From Pseudomonadota bacterium (GTDB lineage Bacteria > Desulfobacterota > SM23-61), in assembly GCA_018819135.1 (NCBI GenBank), contig JAHJQK010000060.1, positions 16,300 to 80,299 on the forward strand: DNA of 64,000 bases, given 5' to 3'. Shown here one piece after another: positions 32,993 to 41,625 of the stretch. Both the position numbers and the translations under genes were made by a program. A model generated the notes under the pieces. It was not told where the DNA came from and searched no databases. It worked only from the letters and a program-made list of their open reading frames with translations. Position 1 is the first letter of the stretch; every line of letters starts with the position of its first letter.

Positions 32993-33667
32993 ATGAAAAT
33001 AAAAACCATAAACATTACCTTGGATGGAAATTCGATCGATGTGGACGAAGGTAGCACCATCCTCCAGAGTGCTCGTCAGTTTGGAATCCATATTCCCACG
33101 CTCTGCTATATGGAAAATCTTTCCCCTTACGGAGGATGCCGGATTTGTGTAGTGGAGATCGGCAAGGATGGGAGAGGAAGAACCTTTTTAGACACGTCCT
33201 GCACCCACGTAGTCGAGGAAGGGATGGTCGTTCAAACCCAATCGCCCCGCGTCATCCGGGCGCGGAAAATGTTAGCCGAACTCTTAGTCGCCAGCGCTCC
33301 TAACGTCAAGGTTACCCAGGACATTGCGGCGCGCATGGGATTGTTTGCAGTCCGTTTCCCGATGGAAGATAACCGCTGTATCCTCTGCGGCCTTTGCATC
33401 CGGATGTGCTACGAACAGATGGGAGGAAAAGCCCTCGGATTTGTTGGCCGGGGCATGGGAAGAAAAGTGAGCATGCCCTTTGAGACCCGGCCGGAAACCT
33501 GCCGCCTCTGCCGCGGATGTGATTATGTTTGCCCGGGCGTAATTGCCCCCTGCCGGGGCATTCAAGAGCCCGGAGAGCTGTGCGGCAAGTGCCTCCGTCT
33601 TGAGGAGATGCCCATGTGCTGTCCCAATGGGACTTTCGGCTGCTTCTGCGAACGGAACCCGCTTTAG
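32993..33667 (+). CDS. NuoG/HoxU-like Fe-S subunit lacking a catalytic domain
   Basis: A 224-residue protein with an N-terminal [2Fe-2S] ferredoxin domain (HIPTLCYMENLSPYGGCRICVV and the distal Cys in DTSCTHVV) and a short linker. A region of [4Fe-4S] cysteines follows (CILCGLCIRMC, CRLCRGCDYVCPG, CGKCLRLEEMPMCC). It equals the N-terminal part of HydA or NuoG without an H-cluster or molybdopterin domain, as in HoxU. The His-Cys3 ligand motif of NuoG is not obvious. SD GGGGGAG at correct spacing. A clear terminator follows, so the catalytic partner, if any, is encoded elsewhere. Confidence 0.9.
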   Translation: MKIKTINITLDGNSIDVDEGSTILQSARQFGIHIPTLCYMENLSPYGGCRICVVEIGKDGRGRTFLDTSCTHVVEEGMVVQTQSPRVIRARKMLAELLVASAPNVKVTQDIAARMGLFAVRFPMEDNRCILCGLCIRMCYEQMGGKALGFVGRGMGRKVSMPFETRPETCRLCRGCDYVCPGVIAPCRGIQEPGELCGKCLRLEEMPMCCPNGTFGCFCERNPL

Positions 33668-33674
33668 AGCCTTC

Positions 33675-33724
33675 AAATCCTCCCTGCCCCCTTTACCGGA
33701 ACGAGGGGCGGGGAGGATTTTTTT
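33675..33724 (+). terminator. Rho-independent terminator after the diaphorase operon
   Basis: AAATCCTCCCTGCCCC pairs with GGGGCGGGGAGGATTT around a 14-nt loop, ending in a run of seven or more thymines. One of the strongest terminators in the window. Confidence 0.88.
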
Positions 33725-33886
33725 GTTCCCGCCATGTTTCCGCCTAATCAATAAATCGAAAAAAACAAGGGTATGGAATTTTGAGGTCTTAAAATGTTAT
33801 GATATGGGCCCAAGAGGGGAAAATTGCGGAATGCAGAATAAAAAAACACTGGTGATGACCATCTACAATAAAAGGAGGATTTTTAT

Positions 33887-34684
33887 ATGGATTGGGGAAT
33901 GCAAAATCGTCTGGGGCGTTTGATTCAATCCGACGGCCACTGTTTCTTTTTGCCCATCGACCATGGTTACTTTCAAGGACCCACCAGTAAGCTGGAGAAA
34001 CCAGGCGAAACCATCAAGCCGTTGATTCCTTATGCTGATGGCCTCTTTGTCACTCGAGGAGTGCTCCGCGCCTGCGTCGATCCGAGAAATTGTCCTCCCA
34101 TAATCCTCCGGGTTTCCGGTGGGAGCAGCATCATTGGGAAAGACCTCGCCCATGAGGCCGTCACTACATCGGTGGAAGAAGCACTGCGGCTCAATGTGGC
34201 TGCTGTAGGCATGTCCATTTTTGTAGGGAGTGATTACGAGCATGACTCCCTGGTCAACTTAGGAAAATTGGTGGATGAATGCCAGAGGTACGGCATTCCC
34301 GTGATGGCGGTTACCGCCGTGGGCAAGGAGCTGGAAAAAAGGGATGCGCGCTACTTAGCCTTGTGCTGCCGGATTGCCGCGGAATTCGGGGTTACGATCG
34401 TGAAAACCTACTGGTGTGAGAGCTTTGAAAAGGTAGTCAATGGTTGCCCGGTGCCCGTCGTCATGGCAGGTGGGCCCAAGTGTGAGACGGAGCGGGAGGT
34501 ATTCGAGTTCGTTCACGACGGCATGCAAAAAGGAGCCATCGGTCTGAACCTCGGCAGGAATGTCTGGCAACATGAATATCCTGTGGCCATCATGAAAGCC
34601 CTGCGAGCGATTATCCACGAAAAAGCCTCCGTGAAAAAAGCAGAGGAGATTTTTCAGGAAGGGAAAAAAGTTCGGAGCAAATAG
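33887..34684 (+). CDS. LsrF/DhnA-like class I aldolase
   Basis: A 265-residue DeoC/FbaB-fold aldolase most like E. coli LsrF, the thiolase for phosphorylated autoinducer-2 breakdown. Shared features are DWGMQNRLGRLI, LPIDHGYFQGPTSKLE, TRGVLR, VGSDYEHDSL, AVTAVGKELEKRDARY and IVKTYWCESFEKVVNGCPVP with the Schiff-base lysine. The LsrF N-terminal extension is absent. No lsr transporter or kinase adjoins. Archaeal-type ADH synthase or sugar aldolase function is therefore also possible. AAAGGAGG gives a strong start at 33887. Confidence 0.85.
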   Translation: MDWGMQNRLGRLIQSDGHCFFLPIDHGYFQGPTSKLEKPGETIKPLIPYADGLFVTRGVLRACVDPRNCPPIILRVSGGSSIIGKDLAHEAVTTSVEEALRLNVAAVGMSIFVGSDYEHDSLVNLGKLVDECQRYGIPVMAVTAVGKELEKRDARYLALCCRIAAEFGVTIVKTYWCESFEKVVNGCPVPVVMAGGPKCETEREVFEFVHDGMQKGAIGLNLGRNVWQHEYPVAIMKALRAIIHEKASVKKAEEIFQEGKKVRSK

Positions 34685-34770
34685 TTCGGAGTTCGGAGTA
34701 GTGGGAAAAAATAATTAAGGACTTGCGACTTACGCGCTCATGGTTTTAAAAGCGGAATGAGGAATGGAAA

Positions 34771-36897
34771 ATGAAAGAGAGGGGGATTTTGAAAAACCTT
34801 TTTGATGAAAAAGAAGCGCAAGAATTTGTTGCGAAGTATCCAACTATTCCGCCTGAGCTGGCTTTGCGCATATATACTTCTCGCCTGATCGGGAGAGATC
34901 CTCATCTCGTTCTCCATGGAGGGGGAAACACTTCCGTCAAAATGAAAATGAAAAATATTGTCGGGGAAGAGCGGGAAGTTCTCTATGTCAAAGGCAGTGG
35001 CAGGGATTTGGCTACCATGGAACCTTCTGGTTTTGTGGGGCTGGAACTGGCCCCTCTTCAGAAATTGCAGCGCTTATCCCAGCTTACCGATGATGAAATG
35101 GAGAATCAACTGCAAATTCACAAGATCACTTTCTCCTCCCCCGACCCATCCGTCGAAGCTCTTCTCCACGCGTTTCTTCCTTCCCGCTATGTGGATCATA
35201 CTCACGCGGATTCCATTTTGATCTTAACCAATCAGAAGGATGGAGATGATCTCTTGCGCGAAGCCCTGGGGGAGAAAGTTGGAATTCTTCCCTACCTTAC
35301 CCCCGGGATTCATCTGGCGCAAGGGGTGCTCGAGTTGTATGAACAAAACCCGCGGATGGAAGCCATTGTCGTTATTCATCACGGAATTTTCACTTTTAGT
35401 CAAGACGCCAAAACCTCCTATGAGAGAATGATTGAGTATGTAAACAAGGCCAAAACTTTCATTGAGGAGAGAACACGAAGAAAAGTTTTCGGAACCCCGC
35501 GCTTGGATTTGTCCTCCCCCAAGGATTTCCCTTCCTCCGTTGCTCGATTCAACCAGGCAGTTCGCGGAGCATGTGCCTTTAGAAAAAGTGATGGCCGGCT
35601 TAGACGGTTTTACGTGGAAACGCGCAACGCGCCTGATCTGATAAAGGCTTCTCTTATGCGCGAGGCCAGGGAACTTTGTAGCTCCGGAGTCCTCACTCCG
35701 GATCATGTTACCCGGACCAAAAATTTATGGGCTTATGTCGAAGGTATCCCGGAAGAAGATCCCATTCTGCAGCAAAGGGTGAAGGAAATAGTGGATTCCT
35801 ACCAAGCAGGTTACGATCAATACTTTGAGATCCAGGTGAGGGCCAAAAAGATTGAACGGGAAAAACTGGATTCCTATCCTCGGGTTTTTTTAGTGGCGGG
35901 GGCGGGGATCTTTGCTCTTGGGTATACGCGGAAAGCCGCCCGGATTGCTGCCGACATTGCTGAGCATACTTTGCGCGCGAAACTACAGGCAAATGCCTTC
36001 GGGGTGTATGCGCCCATTGCTGAGTCCCACGTATTTGATATGGAGTACTGGCCCTTGCAGCAAAAGAAAGTTGGAAGGCCTTCTTCTCTTCCCTTAGAAG
36101 GACAGGTTGCGGTTGTGACCGGCGGCGGGGGGGCGATCGGCCTGGGTGTTGCCGACCGGTTACTCGCTGCCGGGGCGGCGGTGGTGATCTCCGATATCGA
36201 TGAACCCCACCTGCACAAAGTTCATTCCATCCTGACCAAGAAATATGATGCCAGCCTGGTCGAACAACTCATCTTTGATGTTACGGATTATGGGGCCGTC
36301 GAAAAGGCCTTCGGGGAGATAAGCCGAAGGCTGGGGGGGATTGACATCCTCGTCCCGAACGCTGGCAAAGCCCATGTAGCTAAAGTGGAAGATTTAGACC
36401 CGGAAAAATTCGATCAAGTGATTGCGGTGAATCTAAAGGGAACCTTTAACGTCATCAAAGCCTCCGTTCCTATTTTTAAAAGACAAGGGATGGGGGGAAA
36501 TATTGTGGTCATCAGTTCTAAGAATGTTCTTGATCCGGGTGCCGCTTTTGGCGCCTACAGCGCCTCCAAGGCCGGGGCCCATCAAATTTCCAAGATCGCC
36601 GCCCTGGAACTAGCCGAATGGGGGGTACGAGTGAACCTGGTCAACCCGGATGCGGTATTCGGGGATGAAGAAGTCCCTTCAAAATTATGGGAACTGGTCG
36701 GACCCGAAAGGATGAAATCGAGAGGGCTTGACCCGCAGGGTCTACGGGAGTATTACCGCCAGAGAAATCTCCTGAAGGCGCAGGTAACGGCTGAGCACGT
36801 GGGCAATGCGGTTGTATTTTTTGCCAGCGAAGGGACTCCCACGACGGGGGCTACGCTGCCGGTGGATGGAGGAATTCCGTCCGCATTCCCGCGTTAA
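34771..36897 (+). CDS. Bifunctional class II aldolase/short-chain dehydrogenase (RhaD-like fusion)
   Basis: A 708-residue fusion. Residues 1-430 are a class II aldolase domain with LVLHGGGNTSVK, YVKGSGRDLA, VDHTHADS and IHHGIFTFSQDA (zinc histidines). Residues 440-708 are a classical SDR: VAVVTGGGGAIGLGVA, DILVPNAGKAHV, VISSKN, YSASKAGAHQISKIAALE (YxxxK), and a VDGG C-terminus. This equals the rhamnulose-1-phosphate aldolase/lactaldehyde dehydrogenase fusion family, probably splitting a deoxy-sugar phosphate and oxidising or reducing the aldehyde. It follows the LsrF-like aldolase by 86 bp on the same strand, suggesting a shared sugar-phosphate route. Confidence 0.9.
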   Translation: MKERGILKNLFDEKEAQEFVAKYPTIPPELALRIYTSRLIGRDPHLVLHGGGNTSVKMKMKNIVGEEREVLYVKGSGRDLATMEPSGFVGLELAPLQKLQRLSQLTDDEMENQLQIHKITFSSPDPSVEALLHAFLPSRYVDHTHADSILILTNQKDGDDLLREALGEKVGILPYLTPGIHLAQGVLELYEQNPRMEAIVVIHHGIFTFSQDAKTSYERMIEYVNKAKTFIEERTRRKVFGTPRLDLSSPKDFPSSVARFNQAVRGACAFRKSDGRLRRFYVETRNAPDLIKASLMREARELCSSGVLTPDHVTRTKNLWAYVEGIPEEDPILQQRVKEIVDSYQAGYDQYFEIQVRAKKIEREKLDSYPRVFLVAGAGIFALGYTRKAARIAADIAEHTLRAKLQANAFGVYAPIAESHVFDMEYWPLQQKKVGRPSSLPLEGQVAVVTGGGGAIGLGVADRLLAAGAAVVISDIDEPHLHKVHSILTKKYDASLVEQLIFDVTDYGAVEKAFGEISRRLGGIDILVPNAGKAHVAKVEDLDPEKFDQVIAVNLKGTFNVIKASVPIFKRQGMGGNIVVISSKNVLDPGAAFGAYSASKAGAHQISKIAALELAEWGVRVNLVNPDAVFGDEEVPSKLWELVGPERMKSRGLDPQGLREYYRQRNLLKAQVTAEHVGNAVVFFASEGTPTTGATLPVDGGIPSAFPR

Positions 36898-37046
36898 AAG
36901 AATTTAAAAATATCGGTATCACCGATGCCATTCGAGTAATAGATATGAGGGAGGAGTGGGGGGGCCGAAGTGGATAATTTTGAACAACATTAAGACTGTT
37001 ACTAAAAATATGGGGCTTAAGATAGGGCATATCGGAATTAACGGAA

Positions 37047-37226
37047 CTACGTCCCCTCTACGTCCCAATAAGACGTAATCCCTCTGACCGTCCCTTTTTC
37101 CAATGAATCAAAAAGCGCATCGGTCAAAGGTGCATAGCGGGGATGGTCCTCCAGATGGTAGATGAATATGGGAGTATCCAGTCCAATCAGGGGATGCTTT
37201 TTTAGCCATTCCTCAATTCGCTTCAT
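37047..37226 (-). pseudogene. VapC-like PIN toxin, truncated
   Basis: Only 59 codons remain: MKRIEEWLKKHPLIGLDTPI, then FIYHLEDHPRYAPLTDALFD. This is the first third of a PIN-domain ribonuclease with the first catalytic aspartate (D17). The frame ends with YWDVEGT in a short direct repeat 'gggacgtagag gggacgtag', and the later acidic residues are absent. Its ATG overlaps the antitoxin stop (ATGA), the classical vapBC arrangement. The toxin is surely inactive unless the missing part is lost only in the assembly. Confidence 0.8.
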
Positions 37227-37465
37227 TCGGCCTCCCAGCCATCCCTTTCTTTCCGGACGTACTCGACGGCATCCACTTTCCGCCATACCGAGCGATGGAG
37301 CCCCCTTAAGTGCTTGGTATAACTTTTTGGGCGGGGCTTGAGGATAAGGCTATCCCTTTCCACTTCCAGGACCAGCTGATCCCCGGGTTCGATAGAAAGC
37401 TTATTACGGGCTGCTTTGGGAATGGCAATTTGATTTTTACTGCTTACGGTCACTAAGGCTTTCAT
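37223..37465 (-). CDS. AbrB/MazE-like antitoxin (VapB)
   Basis: An 80-residue swapped-hairpin DNA-binding protein. MKALVTVSSKNQIAIPKAAR followed by LSIEPGDQLVLEVERDSLIL is the SpoVT-AbrB fold, with a C-terminal tail (SYTKHLRGLHRSVWRKV) for toxin binding. It precedes a truncated PIN toxin in an overlapping operon and should autorepress its promoter, whose AT-rich region with two 'tttactt' and 'agtaaaa' motifs lies just upstream (37485-37545). It has outlived its toxin. Confidence 0.85.
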   Translation of the reverse strand: MKALVTVSSKNQIAIPKAARNKLSIEPGDQLVLEVERDSLILKPRPKSYTKHLRGLHRSVWRKVDAVEYVRKERDGWEAE

Positions 37466-37580
37466 ATAAAAACCCCCCCCTGCATACGCTTTACTTTACT
37501 TTATAGCACAAAGTAAAATATTATTCAAAATTATTTTACTTTTGAAAAACATGAGGAGCTTTCCGATTTATCTCTATATT

Positions 37581-38936
37581 TCAGCCCGCCAGTTGGTAGA
37601 ATAGAGCCGCCGTGGTGCGAATGCCATTCTTAAAGCAATCGATGGCTAAGTTTTCGTTGGGAGCATGATTGTTCTCATCGGCGTTGCCGTAAGGCACGGA
37701 GAGGATGGGAATATTCAGGATATTGCGGATCGCTGCCCCCGGGAAGCTCCCGCCCCCTGCGGGAATCAGCACGGGCTCCTTCTGAAAACCCTGGCGAATG
37801 GCCTCCACAAACTTCGGGGCCATGGGATTGTCCACGGAAGTACGTGAGGGATAGTAGTAATGCACCATGGTCACGTCCAGATCTTCAAACCCGTGCTTCT
37901 TTACATGCTTCATAAATTTCTGAAATATGTCTTCCGGGTCTTGATTGACCACCAGCCGCATGTCCATCTTCAGCGTTGCCAGACAGGGAAGGACAGTCTT
38001 GCTTCCGGGCCCTCCGTACCCCGAGGTGAACCCGGCGATGTTCAGGGTGGGCCGGAACATGAGTTTTTCCATGTAGCTGAGGTCGTCGGGCGGGGCAAAC
38101 TTCTTCAGGCCGTACTTCTCCATGAATTTCTTCTCGTCAAAGGGCATCTGAGCCATCATCTCCCGCTCTTTGGCCGTGGGCGGAACGATGTTGTCGTAGA
38201 AACCCTCTATGGCCACAGTCCCATCCGGTCGGCGCAAAGAGGATAGGAATTCAACAACGCGCCAGGCCGGGTTGGGAATGGGGCCGCCGAAGTTGCCGGA
38301 ATGCAGATCCTGGTTGGCGCCCCGGGCCTTCACCTCTACGTAGAGAACTCCCCGATTGCCAAAACTCAAACGGGGTCGTCCTGAAGTGTCCATCGGACCA
38401 TCCGAGTTCAGGGCCATATCCGCGGCGAAGAGAGATTTATTTTCCCGGCAGAATCCATTCAGGCTGGGACTGCCCACTTCTTCCTCCGGATCGAGAAGAA
38501 ACTTTACATTAATTGGAAGCTTTCCGTTCACCTTCAGTACCGATTCAATGGCCTTGAAGTGGGCGAAGAACTGGCCTTTATTGTCCGCACTGCCCCGGCC
38601 GTAAATCCTCCCATTGCGAATGGTCGGCTGGAAGGGAGGGGAATCCCAGGCTTCCAGGGGCTCCGGCGGTTGAACGTCAAAGTGCCCGTAGATCAATAGG
38701 GTGCGCTTTGCTTCGGGATTGAGGATCTCGCCATATATTAAAGGAGAATTTCGCTCCCCGCCCATGGGAAGGATACGCGGCTTGATCCCAATTTTTTCCA
38801 TTATTCCTGTCAGGAGCCGGGAACATTCCACCACCCCCTCCCAGCGGGCACTGATGGACGGTTGCCGCAGTAAAACAAAAAGCTCGTCAATGAAACGATT
38901 CAAGTTCTGGTCGATGTACTGAAAGACTTTATCCAT
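37581..38936 (-). CDS. M20 family metallopeptidase (dipeptidase-like)
   Basis: A 451-residue M20 peptidase. Zinc ligands and catalytic residues are seen in LIYGHFDVQPP (first His and catalytic Asp), GRGSADNKGQ (bridging Asp) and LLDPEEEVGSP (catalytic Glu and metal Glu). The dimerisation insert spans about 200-370, followed by PYGNADENNHAPNEN. It belongs to the branch annotated as dipeptidases or carnosinase-like hydrolases. Cytoplasmic peptide hydrolysis is expected. Monocistronic. Confidence 0.9.
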   Translation of the reverse strand: MDKVFQYIDQNLNRFIDELFVLLRQPSISARWEGVVECSRLLTGIMEKIGIKPRILPMGGERNSPLIYGEILNPEAKRTLLIYGHFDVQPPEPLEAWDSPPFQPTIRNGRIYGRGSADNKGQFFAHFKAIESVLKVNGKLPINVKFLLDPEEEVGSPSLNGFCRENKSLFAADMALNSDGPMDTSGRPRLSFGNRGVLYVEVKARGANQDLHSGNFGGPIPNPAWRVVEFLSSLRRPDGTVAIEGFYDNIVPPTAKEREMMAQMPFDEKKFMEKYGLKKFAPPDDLSYMEKLMFRPTLNIAGFTSGYGGPGSKTVLPCLATLKMDMRLVVNQDPEDIFQKFMKHVKKHGFEDLDVTMVHYYYPSRTSVDNPMAPKFVEAIRQGFQKEPVLIPAGGGSFPGAAIRNILNIPILSVPYGNADENNHAPNENLAIDCFKNGIRTTAALFYQLAG

Positions 38937-38960
38937 TTGTTTCTCCTTTGTACTGAAAAT

Positions 38961-39003
38961 AAAGTTCGGAGTAATTTAGTTCGAAGTTCGGAGTATCGAA
39001 TTA
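38961..39003. repeat. 'agttcggagt' word repeat
   Basis: Three degenerate copies of agttcggag/agttcgaag in tandem. The same word occurs at 34682-34700 after the LsrF-like gene. Confidence 0.5.
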
Positions 39004-39027
39004 TTTTCCTCCAAAAGCCGATCTATA

Positions 39028-39190
39028 TCATCCTGAACTATTTTTTAGGGACTTCATCAAGCCATTTATCATTTTTGAAAGTTCCAAACATAAGATGCGC
39101 AATCGTTGTTTGATCTCTTTAGTCATAAATTTCTGTCTATACGAAATCTCAGTGATAGCAATGCATTCTCTTAAGGTTTTTAAAAAACAT
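39028..39190 (-). pseudogene. Four-helix-bundle protein (23S rRNA intervening-sequence family), C-terminal remnant
   Basis: The minus strand encodes FLKTLRECIAITEISYRQKF, then LRILCLELSKMINGLMKSLK before a stop. This matches the last two helices of the small four-helix-bundle (S23/IVP) family. No start or first half exists: the frame begins next to the M48 peptidase stop. It is probably a deletion relic. These genes are common solitary accessory genes in such genomes. Confidence 0.55.
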
Positions 39191-39202
39191 TTATTACACC
39201 TG

Positions 39203-40462
39203 TCAGCTTAAGGATAAAGTTTTCAGTCTGGAGATGCGGTCGACCAGAGGAGGGTGGGAATAATAGAACCAGGCGTAAAAGGGATGAGGAGATAAATTGG
39301 CCAGGTTATCGACGGCCAGTCTCTTAAGAGCGTTGGTAATGGGTTCGGCCTTCTGCATAAGGTCCAAGGCAAAATCATCCGCCTCCTGTTCAAACTTCCT
39401 GGAGATGGCTGACCCAACGGGTTGGGCAAAATATCCCAGGGGGCCAAAGAGGGCGCCGATTAAAAAAAGTCCGACGTAGGGAACTGGCTCGGCAAACCCG
39501 AAAGTATGATAAAGCAACGGCCAGGGGAGTAATTGCGCCAAAATAAAAAAGCCAGCCAGGGATAACGTTTCCGCCAAAAGGAGCTGTTTGAGCACGTGTT
39601 TCTTCTTCCAGTGCCCGATCTCGTGAGCCAGAACGGCGAGAATTTCCTCGGCAGTATGAGAGGCCATGAGCGTATCAAAAAGCACGATCCGCTTGCTCTT
39701 TCCGATGCCGGTAAAGTAGGCGTTGGTATGCTTGCTCCGTTTGCTGGCATCCATGCCAAAAACCCCTTTGGGCCGAAGTCCCACCTTTTCCATCAGGGTG
39801 TAAATCCTTCGTTCCAGTTCTTTATCCTCGATAGGTTCAAATTTATTAAACCAGGGAGCGATCAACACGGGGTAGAGCCAAAGGATCAACAATTCCACCA
39901 ACCCTACGAAAACCCAGGCCCACACCCACCAGTTCTCTCCTCCTTTGCCCATTAAAGCCAAGAGGGAGTAAAGGAGCACACCTCCTAATAGGGCCGAAAC
40001 AACCAGGCTTTTTAGAAGGTCGATGAACCACAGCCTGAGGGTCTTGGTATTAAACCCGTAACGCTCCTCGATCACAAAAGTTTCATAGAGGTTGAAAGGG
40101 AGGTGCAGAAGGTTTACCAGCAGGGCAATAGCACCAAAGAACGCCAAGCCGTTGATCATTGCCCCCCATCCCCATCGGGAAATCGTTTCGGCCAGCCATG
40201 GCAAAAAGCCGGAGAGTAAAATAATTAGAAAAAAGCCCTGGTTGACTAAAGAAGCCAAGATGCCGAAATTCTCTGAATCAACAGAGTACGCGGAAATATT
40301 TTTGAGTTTTTCCCGGTCAACGGTGTCTTGAAAGACTTCGGGGACGGCATGGCCATGTTTGCGGAGGTAGGAGGTGTTCAGGCGGTTTAAGAACAATTGG
40401 GTAGCGGAGCGGAGAAAAAAGATAAAAAAGAAGGCCCAGAGGAGAAAATTAAACTGAATCAT
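39203..40462 (-). CDS. M48 family metallopeptidase (Ste24/CAAX prenyl protease-like)
   Basis: A 419-residue integral membrane zinc protease. Around seven hydrophobic helices flank the catalytic HEIGHWKKKH motif (H280-E281-H284). The downstream zinc glutamate is in EQEADDFALDL, and the C-terminal NLSPHPFYAWFYYSHPP signature is typical of Ste24 homologues. It probably acts in membrane-protein quality control rather than prenyl processing in bacteria. Good family length. Confidence 0.93.
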   Translation of the reverse strand: MIQFNFLLWAFFFIFFLRSATQLFLNRLNTSYLRKHGHAVPEVFQDTVDREKLKNISAYSVDSENFGILASLVNQGFFLIILLSGFLPWLAETISRWGWGAMINGLAFFGAIALLVNLLHLPFNLYETFVIEERYGFNTKTLRLWFIDLLKSLVVSALLGGVLLYSLLALMGKGGENWWVWAWVFVGLVELLILWLYPVLIAPWFNKFEPIEDKELERRIYTLMEKVGLRPKGVFGMDASKRSKHTNAYFTGIGKSKRIVLFDTLMASHTAEEILAVLAHEIGHWKKKHVLKQLLLAETLSLAGFFILAQLLPWPLLYHTFGFAEPVPYVGLFLIGALFGPLGYFAQPVGSAISRKFEQEADDFALDLMQKAEPITNALKRLAVDNLANLSPHPFYAWFYYSHPPLVDRISRLKTLSLS

Positions 40463-40544
40463 AGGGATACAGGGGTCAAGGGGTCAGGGGGCCGAATGGG
40501 GTAAAGAGTAAATTGTTGTCAAGGCCCAGGCTGCCATGGAAGTT

Positions 40545-41555
40545 TTACGATCCTTTTTGGTAGAATGCCATCACTTTTTGTATATCCTTTTTGGATCCGA
40601 TAAAGAGCGGAACCCGTTGGTGGAGTTCCTGGGGCTCGATGTCGAGAATGCGCATCTTTCCATCCGTGGCCATTCCTCCGGCTGCTTCCACAATCATGGC
40701 CAATGGTGCGGCCTTACACATCAAGCGTAATTTTCCACGAGGTTTTTTCGGATCCCTATTATCGGCCGGATACATGAAGATACCGCCCGCCAGTAAATTG
40801 CGATGAAAACCCGCTACCAGGGAGCCGATATAACGCAAATTATAAGGCTGGCCGCGTTCGTTGTCCGGGCTTTTAAAATAAGAAACCACTTGGCGCGTAG
40901 GCGCATCCCAGTAATTCCAGTAGGACTCATTGATGGAGTAAATTTTGCCCCTTTCCGGAATTTTGATTTGCGGATGGGAGAGTAAAAACTCTCCCACGCT
41001 GGGGTCCAGAGTAAAACCATGAACTCCCTGGCCCGTTGTATACACCATCATGGTGGAAGAACCATAGACGAAATAACCGGCGGCCACCTGATCAGACCCT
41101 TTTTGTAAGACATCGTCCATCGTCACACTTTTCCCCGCCGGGCTTTTACGGCGATAAATGGAAAAAATAGTGCCGATGGACACATTGCTTTCTGTATTCG
41201 AAGATCCGTCCAGGGGGTCAAAGATCAGGATATATTCCCCGGCGGGGAAGGCCGATGGAATTTCAATCAAATCGGCATTTTCTTCCGAGGCCATGGCACA
41301 TAACACGCCCGCTCTTTCCAAGCGGTGAATCAGTACCCGGTTGGCGAATTCGTCCAGTTTGAATACCTCTTCTCCCTGGACGTTAATCTCTCCGGTAAAT
41401 CCAAGCACATCCACCAAACCGGCTTTGTTCACCTCGCGGGAAATAATTTTGGCCGCCAGAATCAGTTCATTCAATAACCGGGTAAAACGTCCTGTGGCCA
41501 TGGGAGATTCTTTTTGGTGCAACAGGAGATGCTCGATCACCGTAATGGAGGGCAT
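40545..41555 (-). CDS. fbp: Fructose-1,6-bisphosphatase class I
   Basis: A 336-residue FBPase of the type I family, hydrolysing fructose-1,6-bisphosphate in gluconeogenesis. It has [31 protein letters not shown] (metal site) and NESYWNYWD. It also has [23 protein letters not shown] and [21 protein letters not shown] with the substrate lysine/arginine residues. It lies downstream of the class II aldolase gene on the same strand with a 70-bp gap, giving a compact gluconeogenic pair. Confidence 0.95.
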   Translation of the reverse strand: MPSITVIEHLLLHQKESPMATGRFTRLLNELILAAKIISREVNKAGLVDVLGFTGEINVQGEEVFKLDEFANRVLIHRLERAGVLCAMASEENADLIEIPSAFPAGEYILIFDPLDGSSNTESNVSIGTIFSIYRRKSPAGKSVTMDDVLQKGSDQVAAGYFVYGSSTMMVYTTGQGVHGFTLDPSVGEFLLSHPQIKIPERGKIYSINESYWNYWDAPTRQVVSYFKSPDNERGQPYNLRYIGSLVAGFHRNLLAGGIFMYPADNRDPKKPRGKLRLMCKAAPLAMIVEAAGGMATDGKMRILDIEPQELHQRVPLFIGSKKDIQKVMAFYQKGS

Positions 41556-41625
41556 AAAAGACCTCGGTTAGAAATGTATTTTACGCTTATGCTGGACAAG
41601 TAACAAAATGCATTCATTCCTTGCT

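Noticed and set aside
32963..33667. FeFe hydrogenase catalytic subunit
   Set aside because: Only N-terminal Fe-S domains are present; the H-cluster motifs are absent.
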